A stretch of DNA of 14,601 nucleotides from NCBI GenBank assembly GCA_001969505.1, contig LSSK01000186.1, forward strand, positions 3,201-17,801. Direction: 5' to 3'. A program made the translations under genes and the position numbers. The DNA comes from Zancudomyces culisetae. Taxonomy: Eukaryota; Kickxellomycota; Harpellomycetes; Harpellales; Legeriomycetaceae. Each line of letters starts with the position of its first letter. The first letter of the stretch is position 1. The notes beneath the pieces are model-generated. The model saw only the letters and a list, made by a program, of their open reading frames with translations. It searched no databases and had not been told where the DNA came from. This document shows positions 9,641 to 14,601 of the stretch, one piece after another.

Positions 9641-9648
9641 TATAAAGG
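9641..9648 (+). promoter_or_regulatory. TATA-box-like motif for Dis3L2
   Basis: TATAAAGG occurs 285 nt upstream of the Dis3L2 start codon, at the boundary between the G-rich zone and the A-rich leader. It matches the TATA consensus but is unproven. If used, it implies a 5' untranslated region of about 250 nt. Confidence 0.3.
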
Positions 9649-9806
9649 TTTCTGTATGAACGTTTAACAGAGTTAGAACATTCAACCAACACAAAACACA
9701 TATCAATTAACAAAATAAAAAGTGAACGAAAAAAAAAAACGCAAGATCGCTGGAATAAAAAAAAATAAAAAAACTGGTAAGATAATACTATTGTTACTAC
9801 TACAAG

Positions 9807-9845
9807 ACAGCAACATAGCAACACAGCAAGACAGCAACACAGCAA
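9807..9845 (+). repeat. ACAGCA/ACACAGCA imperfect repeat in the Dis3L2 leader
   Basis: A string of AGCAAC, ACAGCA and AGACAGCA words covers 9807..9845, with five AGCA cores in 39 nt. It sits in an A-rich, G-poor leader (about 9650-9925), 80-120 nt before the ATG. If transcribed it would be unstructured, repeat-containing 5' untranslated RNA. Confidence 0.6.
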
Positions 9846-9925
9846 TATTACAAATAAAAAATACAATAAAAAGGAAAAAAAGCACAATACAAGAAAAATA
9901 GAAAAAAAAAAAGAAGGGTGGAATC

Positions 9926-12589
9926 ATGGAGGTCGCAGTTATAACAGATTCGTTCAAGGATCTGAAAGTTGAAGAAGAAAGAGAGCATACAAATGAGAGT
10001 GATACAGAGATAAATTTAGATACCAGCATTTCAAAGACAGAAACAGGTGGTATTGAGAATGTCAAGAAGAAAAAAAGCAAGAAAAAACCCGGGAACAAGA
10101 GAGGGAAAAGGGCAAGGTTCGAGTATTTGATCACCGGTTCATGGTACGAAAGACACAAAAAGCAATCGGAGTTGCTCCTGGGAGTATCACATGGAATATA
10201 TTATTTGGGAGTTTACCGAACTGGGGGAGGAAAAAAATCGGCAGATGCTTATGTGACGATCAACAGTGCGAGGAAGCATAAGGATAGGAAATTTCTTGAC
10301 AAAGATGTAGTAATAAGCGGGATATTTAATCAGAATAGAGCACTTGATGGGCAGCTTGTGGTGGTAAAAGTGTTTACAGAGGACAACAGACGAACAGGCG
10401 TAGATAATTCCAAAAAGTATAGACAAGACAATAAAATGCGGTCAGAAAAGTTTTTTAAAATGTATAGAGAAGGGAAGATGGAGGGGATAAAAGAGGAGGA
10501 ATTGAAGTATATGAAGACAGGAGACGAGGATAAAGACAAAGGTGGTGATGATGCAGATGCAGATGTAGAAAACGTGGATGATCGAATGTTTGGGAAAGTG
10601 GTCGGAATTCTTCTGAATAATGACAAGATTCAGATGTATGTCAAATACAGGAAAACATCAGAAGATGAAATGTATTGCCTAATGGAGGAAGTGGGAGGTA
10701 CATCACAAGTCATAGTTGCAGCTGATTCTGTTAAGGACAAAGACACAGTATATTTGGTAGAACGAATTGCGTGGCACCGCTACCACCGATTTCCGCTTGC
10801 AGCGGTTCTGAGGGAAGAGCCACGGTTTTCCAAACAACAGAAAGAAAAAGCGGATGATGAGCAAGCAAGTGATAAAGCAAACGAAGAAGCAATAATGCTT
10901 GGAACACATGGAATCATAACAGAAGAATTTGGGCGTGAAGCAGAGCAGGAGGTGCAATCGATGATAACAGCAGCAGCAGAATATGGGCGCGGAGGAAAAT
11001 ATATGCAGCGAGTGTGTGGGCGTAAAGACTACACAGATGAGTTTACATTTACGATTGATCCATTCGGGTCGAAAGATTTAGACGATGCCATAACATATGT
11101 GGGAATGACCAAGGACAGGCTGCATAAGATCCGGGTCAATATAGCAGACGTCAGTTTCTACATCTGGCCTGAGACGTTCCTGGACTTTGAAGCAAGAAAT
11201 AGAGCAACCAGTTTTTATCTCCAGGACCGAAACATTCCTATGCTGCCTCGAGCGCTTAGCGAGGGATTGGTTAGTTTGTTACCGGGCCTAGAGCGATATG
11301 CAGTGACCGTAACGTTTTATATTGATAAGGATGGGATGGTGGTGCGAGCAAAGCACAGTACAAGCATAGTACATAGTGTGGCACAACTAGATTATGAAAT
11401 GGTGGACAGTGTTATCAGCAATCCTCACAACGACATTTCGTACAAGTGCCACTGCCACTTTTGCGAAAGAATGAGCCAAAACAAAGTAATAAAGTCGTTT
11501 GAATCTAAGGCATGTAGAAAAAGGATGAAAGACACCATTAAAACGTTGGCTCAGCTGACCCAGAAAATACGCAAAAAGAGGTTCAGCAATGGCTCGCTCT
11601 CACTTAACAGACCCAAAATACACGCACGTCACGGCAAGTTGGTGGTTGAGGGCGACATAGATTCGCCAGCGCACCAGCTAATTGAAGAGCTAATGTTGTT
11701 GGCCAATAAATATGTCGCTGAAACGTTGTATAAAAAGCTCGGCCGCCTGGGTTTGCTGCGAAGACACGGCCCGCCTTTGTCTAGTCGTCTGCAAGCATCT
11801 GCTGATATTCTTAACTTGCCCATTTCTACACAGTCCAACTGCTTGGCTGAATCCATACACTCTTCCGTCAATAACATTGCCGACCCTGAATATAAACGTC
11901 TGGTTATACACATCCTTACTTCTGCCATGCGTAATGCCGTTTATTTCTGTCCTTCCAACATTGTCCACCCTGCCGACTACCACCACTTTGCTCTCAACTC
12001 AAACTTCTACACTCACTTTACTTCCCCGCTACGACGATACCCCGACTTAATTGTCCACCGTATGCTCCTATTTAATCACGCCCAACTACCTAAACTTTCT
12101 GACCTCGACTCCATTGTCCACCTTTGCAACCTCAAATCCATGCGCTCCCGCCTCATCCAGCGCCTCCTTGAACGTACTGCTGTTCATTCCCACTTGTTCT
12201 CTTCCTTTGATTCTCCTCTTTGTCTTACTGCTCACATCACTAGACTTTATGAAACCAAATTTTCGTTTGTCATTTTAGACTACAACATTGAAGACGATAT
12301 ACAACTAAATAGCCTGTCTATTTCCACCCATTCCAACTCCAATCTCAACTCCAACTCCAATCTCACCGCTTCTCTCGACCTATGGGTTTACAATTATCAC
12401 TTCCGCTCTCTTTCCTTGCTTCTCAATTTTACCCATTCCAAACAATCGAAATCTCCTACAACTCCCGCATCTGTCTTCCACTCCTACAAAATCTTAACTC
12501 TCTCCATTGGGTCAAAGTTCCAGCTTCTAGTTTCTCCTCTCAGCCCTGACTCTGGTCCAAAATACACCTATCAGCTACTACTTGCCTAA
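9926..12589 (+). CDS. Dis3L2-type RNase II/R family 3'-5' exoribonuclease, single exon
   Basis: Dis3L2 enzymes degrade RNA 3' to 5' in the cytoplasm without the exosome and favour uridylated RNAs in animals and fission yeast. The 887-residue frame has a charged N-terminus with a Lys-rich stretch (47-63) and cold-shock-like domain 1 (about 65-150, ending NRALDGQLVVVKVF). A charged linker (153-218) and cold-shock domain 2 (about 221-296) follow, then the RNB catalytic domain (about 370-715) and a degenerate S1-like end. The RNB acidic residues are all present in IDPFGSKDLDDA: D378, D384, D386 and D387. The TSPLRRYPDL motif supplies the conserved Arg pair (703-704). No PIN domain is present, which separates it from Dis3/Rrp44. 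Yeast Ssd1 is a relative that lost the catalytic residues; this protein has not. A Cys/His cluster (508-513, CHCHFC) looks like an insertion. The last third is Ser/Leu/Thr-rich with different codon use. Its 3' end overlaps the endonuclease V gene antisense. Confidence 0.94.
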   Translation: MEVAVITDSFKDLKVEEEREHTNESDTEINLDTSISKTETGGIENVKKKKSKKKPGNKRGKRARFEYLITGSWYERHKKQSELLLGVSHGIYYLGVYRTGGGKKSADAYVTINSARKHKDRKFLDKDVVISGIFNQNRALDGQLVVVKVFTEDNRRTGVDNSKKYRQDNKMRSEKFFKMYREGKMEGIKEEELKYMKTGDEDKDKGGDDADADVENVDDRMFGKVVGILLNNDKIQMYVKYRKTSEDEMYCLMEEVGGTSQVIVAADSVKDKDTVYLVERIAWHRYHRFPLAAVLREEPRFSKQQKEKADDEQASDKANEEAIMLGTHGIITEEFGREAEQEVQSMITAAAEYGRGGKYMQRVCGRKDYTDEFTFTIDPFGSKDLDDAITYVGMTKDRLHKIRVNIADVSFYIWPETFLDFEARNRATSFYLQDRNIPMLPRALSEGLVSLLPGLERYAVTVTFYIDKDGMVVRAKHSTSIVHSVAQLDYEMVDSVISNPHNDISYKCHCHFCERMSQNKVIKSFESKACRKRMKDTIKTLAQLTQKIRKKRFSNGSLSLNRPKIHARHGKLVVEGDIDSPAHQLIEELMLLANKYVAETLYKKLGRLGLLRRHGPPLSSRLQASADILNLPISTQSNCLAESIHSSVNNIADPEYKRLVIHILTSAMRNAVYFCPSNIVHPADYHHFALNSNFYTHFTSPLRRYPDLIVHRMLLFNHAQLPKLSDLDSIVHLCNLKSMRSRLIQRLLERTAVHSHLFSSFDSPLCLTAHITRLYETKFSFVILDYNIEDDIQLNSLSISTHSNSNLNSNSNLTASLDLWVYNYHFRSLSLLLNFTHSKQSKSPTTPASVFHSYKILTLSIGSKFQLLVSPLSPDSGPKYTYQLLLA
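11940..11945 (-). terminator. Candidate poly(A) signal AATAAA downstream of endonuclease V
   Basis: The minus strand reads AATAAA here, the first such hexamer met after the endonuclease V stop codon (12540), giving a possible 3' untranslated region near 600 nt. It lies close to the point where strand composition switches inside Dis3L2. Chance occurrence is quite possible. Confidence 0.25.
12332..12367 (+). repeat. 18-bp tandem duplication in Dis3L2
   Basis: Two copies of an 18-bp unit (12332..12349 and 12350..12367) differ at one base. They encode SNSNLN then SNSNLT (residues about 803-814), an unstructured-looking insertion in the degenerate C-terminal region. The unit length is a multiple of three, so the frame is kept. 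A recent slippage event is likely. Confidence 0.8.
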
Positions 12590-13952
12590 CTATCTCTCGT
12601 GTATACATATCCGCCTGTCTAATCGGCTCGCTAACTCGATACTTTGAACATATTCTGGTCAGCTGAACCGCGAAATCCAAACTCACCTTGTGCCCAATAG
12701 AAACGAATATTGGATTTGTACAGTCTTTTCGTTTTACTGGTATTATTGCCTGTTTTCATTTTCATTTTTAGTTTCATATTAGTTTTAGCTTTAGTTTTAT
12801 TTTAGTTTTATTTTACACTCATTGTACTAATTCTTTAATTAAACTAGTTTTATCTATGTATTTATTTATTTTTATTTTTATTTACCTTTCCATATACAAA
12901 ATCATCGTTTTTGGTTTTGATTTCTATCTCGATCTCCCCACCATCATCTTGTGATGTCTTGCTCAATTCTGTAGCCACCATTCTCTTGATTTCCTTTGGT
13001 CCAATACCATCCTCATCCCTATCCTCATCCCCAATCTTTTCCTTAATCTGCCCATCACCCTTATCATTACCAACTCTTGTCGTGCTCTTTTTCCCCTCAA
13101 TTTTCAAAAAGTTTTTACTTACACCAATCGTTGGTATATCCAAAACCACACCTAAATGACTCGCAAGTCCCGCTTTGTTATGGTGTAATAATCCGTTTCC
13201 ATCAACAAACAGTACTTGTGGGATAATCTTGTCTTCTTTTTCTCTCTCCTTCTTTCTTTTAAATAGTTCTAGGTATCCTCCAAGTTCCCTAGCTGCCAAA
13301 AAGCCCGCTTTGTATCCTTGAATCTCTGTCGATCCTTTCTCTTTCTCTTTCTCTTTCTCTTTCTCTTTCACCTTCTTCTTTTCCTCACTATCATCGAAAT
13401 CATTGGTATCATTGGTACATTTTTTTGTACTATGTTTTATCACTTTGGAAACATGATCCTTGTATACCACCTAGTATTAATTATAAAAAGGTCTTCAAAA
13501 TATTAACCTCCTTTATTTAAAGATACTTTGTGCATATATATCTTTGTAAGTAAGCCAAATGGACAAACTGTTACGTTTAAACTTGGGTATTCCAGAATAA
13601 CCAACCCAGCAACCACAATTTCGTATTCGTCTTCACAACCACAGTTACTATTGTTGGGCTCGCTGTAGTAGCTGGTGTCAACCCCGGCAATATACCTTAA
13701 ATTCTCCATTTTCGGTATCTTTGGCCCCATCCCACTCTTCGTTTCTAGCGGATAAACAATAGTAAACGTGTGAACATCGTGAGGAATGACTTTATTTTGG
13801 ATTTCCTTTTGAATTCTATGTTTTTTATATATCCATTTTCATTTTATTTCAAGCTCAGGTATTCCCTTCCCCGCTCCTCACCATACAGTTATTGTTTTAT
13901 CTTTCTTCCTTTTGTCTCACCTGTCCCAGTACTCAATATCTATTTCTTGCAT
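12540..13952 (-). CDS. Endonuclease V (inosine-specific nuclease), four exons
   Basis: Bacterial endonuclease V cuts DNA near deaminated bases. Eukaryotic forms mainly cut RNA one phosphodiester 3' of inosine. The coding sequence is complement(12540..12749, 12886..13470, 13575..13815, 13921..13952), 355 residues against 282 in human. Introns are 105, 104 and 136 nt with donors GTGAGA, GTAACA and GTAAAT. Exon 1 gives MQEIDIEYWD and joins to RIQKEIQNKV. Catalytic residues are present: D57 in YIAGVDTSY, E153 in GYKAGFLAARE and D181 in LFVDGNGLLHH. HLGVVLDIPTIGVSK follows (about 196-210). The last exon carries NPIFVSIGHKVSLD and YRVSEPIRQAD, both highly conserved. The extra length comes from a charged insertion with an EK repeat (about 112-138) and another acidic, Lys-rich insertion (about 217-279). 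An in-frame TAA precedes the start ATG. Family identity is very strong. The insertions lie between fold elements, so activity is plausible. Confidence 0.94.
12838..12843 (+). terminator. Candidate variant poly(A) signal of Dis3L2
   Basis: ATTAAA lies about 250 nt beyond the Dis3L2 stop, inside endonuclease V intron 3 on the other strand. I see no canonical AATAAA on the plus strand from 12590 to 12900. If used, the Dis3L2 transcript would be antisense to the whole last exon of endonuclease V. Confidence 0.2.
13335..13368 (-). repeat. CTTTCT hexanucleotide microsatellite inside endonuclease V
   Basis: Five perfect CTTTCT units and a partial sixth on the plus strand encode alternating Lys-Glu on the minus strand (about residues 126-137). 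The repeat lies in an insertion between the strand ending SKVIKH and the GYKAGFLAARE catalytic segment. Repeat-number changes would keep the frame. Confidence 0.9.
13921..13952 (-). other. Exon 1 (32 nt) of endonuclease V
   Basis: This exon encodes ten residues (MQEIDIEYWD) plus AG and ends at a GTGAGA donor (13920). The acceptor ACATAG ends at 13816, and AG plus A restores Arg. It supplies the Trp typical of the family N-terminus. Without it, exon 2 read upstream hits a TGA, and the first internal Met (residue 40) would remove the conserved first helix. Confidence 0.85.
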
Positions 13953-14022
13953 AATTTATTTTCTTGATCCTATTAATATTCAGATCTATAGAAAAGTTTT
14001 AAATACTCAAGCTTGCTAAAAA

Positions 14023-14044
14023 ATATATATATATAATATATATA
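14023..14044 (-). promoter_or_regulatory. TA-repeat, possible TATA element of endonuclease V
   Basis: A nearly perfect (AT)n tract of 22 bases lies 71-92 nt upstream of the endonuclease V start codon. The position suits a TATA-type promoter element with a short 5' untranslated region. TA microsatellites are also common in AT-rich genomes, so function is uncertain. Confidence 0.35.
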
Positions 14045-14187
14045 CTTGCAGCTAAACATCCTTTATGCATCTTTGAAAGGAGTTTATATATGATTTTGTG
14101 AAATCTCAGATTTTCGAATTAAACCAATAGTTCCCTATTTTTCTTTTTAGTTTTCTTCATCAAAATTTGTTTTGATTTACTTGGTTT

Positions 14188-14218
14188 GGGAGGTAAGAGT
14201 GGGGGGAGGGGGAGGGGG
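14188..14218 (+). repeat. G-tract cluster upstream of endonuclease V, possible G-quadruplex
   Basis: G runs of 3, 6, 5 and 5 bases are separated by 10, 1 and 1 nt on the plus strand, followed by another GG. Relative to endonuclease V this is the template strand, about 240 nt upstream of the start codon. A quadruplex is plausible. Confidence 0.55.
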
Positions 14219-14493
14219 AGGAAGATATTCTTGTTTCAATCTTCTTTTTTTTTAGTATTATTTTACATTTACTGATTTAATTACATAATATAATTGGCTC
14301 AGTTTTATACCTGTGGGTCATCTAAAATATATTATGTTGCATAATTCATGGTGAATTTAAAATTCTTCTTTATTACCTTTTACTTGCCCGCTTTCACCGC
14401 AATCATTATATATTTGGTTGTATAGTAAAAACCCAAAATGTTTAAAATAATAATTTAAAAAAAACAGTTAATAGCTGGAATCAAATTATGACC

Positions 14494-14523
14494 TGATGCA
14501 ATAGTGATCATAATTTTGCATCA
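14494..14523. repeat. 8-bp inverted repeat TGATGCAA / TTGCATCA
   Basis: TGATGCAA at 14494..14501 and TTGCATCA at 14516..14523 can pair across a 14-nt loop. A second possible pairing (AAATTATGA with TCATAATTT) overlaps it. No T tract or known binding site gives it a role, so it may be incidental. Confidence 0.35.
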
Positions 14524-14601
14524 ATGAGTTGACAGACATTATACTAAAAAAAAACCATCTAAAGCATTTATGGGACACTCACACTTCCACTTGAAACTTG
14601 C

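Larger units (their letters stand above)
8226..9925. other. 1.7-kb purine-rich intergenic stretch between mevalonate kinase and Dis3L2
   Basis: No gene is visible. The plus strand is markedly G- and A-rich throughout and carries repeated G-tract islands at about 8348, 8581, 8706, 8819, 8981, 9139, 9445 and 9505. The minus-strand open frames here are pyrimidine-rich shadows, giving Phe/Leu/Ser/Pro strings. The first 160 nt should be the mevalonate kinase 3' untranslated region. The last 300 nt are an A-rich leader for the Dis3L2 gene. Confidence 0.7.
13953..14601. other. 5' flank of endonuclease V, no gene seen
   Basis: This 650-base stretch is AT-rich with no coding signal on either strand. 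It holds a TA repeat close to the endonuclease V start, one strong G-tract cluster on the plus strand (14188..14218), and a small inverted repeat (14494..14523). The window ends before any further gene can be seen. Confidence 0.65.

Noticed and set aside
9624-10158. Two overlapping minus-strand open frames rich in Phe, Leu, Ser and Cys
   Set aside because: They are antisense shadows of purine-rich plus-strand DNA (Dis3L2 leader and 5' coding part). Their composition follows directly from the strand bias and no motif is present.
11629-11986. Minus-strand open frames of 98-99 codons antisense to Dis3L2
   Set aside because: They overlap a strongly conserved RNB domain on the plus strand, show no motif, and lie in other frames of the same DNA. 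Any transcript here is more likely a long endonuclease V tail than a protein gene.
11712-12278. Plus-strand alternative frames within Dis3L2
   Set aside because: They are out-of-frame readings of the same codons, giving Ser/Thr/Leu/Pro strings expected from the pyrimidine-rich composition.
12911-13506. Plus-strand frames opposite endonuclease V
   Set aside because: They are pyrimidine-rich shadows (Ser/Phe/Leu runs) of the conserved minus-strand exons.
1-14601. CRISPR arrays, insertion sequences, long terminal repeats or defence-type gene clusters
   Set aside because: I found no regularly spaced repeats, no paired long terminal repeats, and no transposase or reverse transcriptase motifs on either strand. 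The genes present are ordinary eukaryotic housekeeping families.

Overview
This window looks like nuclear DNA from a eukaryote, most likely a fungus of an early-diverging (zygomycete-grade) lineage; that placement is an inference. The sequence shows AT-rich DNA with large non-coding gaps, short GT-AG introns (79-242 nt) that interrupt three of four genes, and proteins that read as fungal/eukaryotic family members. There are no ribosome binding sites, operons, CRISPR arrays or prokaryotic features. The 31-base G run at the left edge looks like a contig-end artefact.

Four genes are well supported, three of them rebuilt from exons. (1) A 14-3-3 adaptor protein on the minus strand (1190..2211, two exons, 259 aa). 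(2) Mevalonate kinase on the plus strand (6394..8225, six exons, 449 aa). (3) A Dis3L2-type 3'-5' exoribonuclease with an intact RNB active site on the plus strand (9926..12589, one exon, 887 aa). (4) Endonuclease V, the inosine-specific nuclease, on the minus strand (12540..13952, four exons, 355 aa).

Layout: 32-1189 holds only the probable 3' flank of the 14-3-3 gene. A 4.2-kb gap (2212-6393) separates the divergently transcribed 14-3-3 and mevalonate kinase genes and has no gene I can defend, though it has short protein-like frames. The 1.7 kb between mevalonate kinase and Dis3L2 carries a cluster of G tracts, all on the plus strand, then an A-rich leader with an ACAGCA-type repeat. Dis3L2 and endonuclease V converge, and their coding sequences overlap antisense by 50 nt. 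The last 650 bases hold a TA-repeat, a G-tract cluster and a small inverted repeat.

The genes do not form a pathway. The 14-3-3 protein is a phosphoprotein adaptor and mevalonate kinase is an early isoprenoid/sterol enzyme. Dis3L2 and endonuclease V both act on RNA in their known families, but their adjacency alone does not show cooperation. The most unusual sequence property is a strand-composition switch inside Dis3L2: about two thirds of the way through the frame, the coding strand changes from purine-rich to pyrimidine-rich, with matching changes in codon choice. I see no convincing novel multi-gene system.
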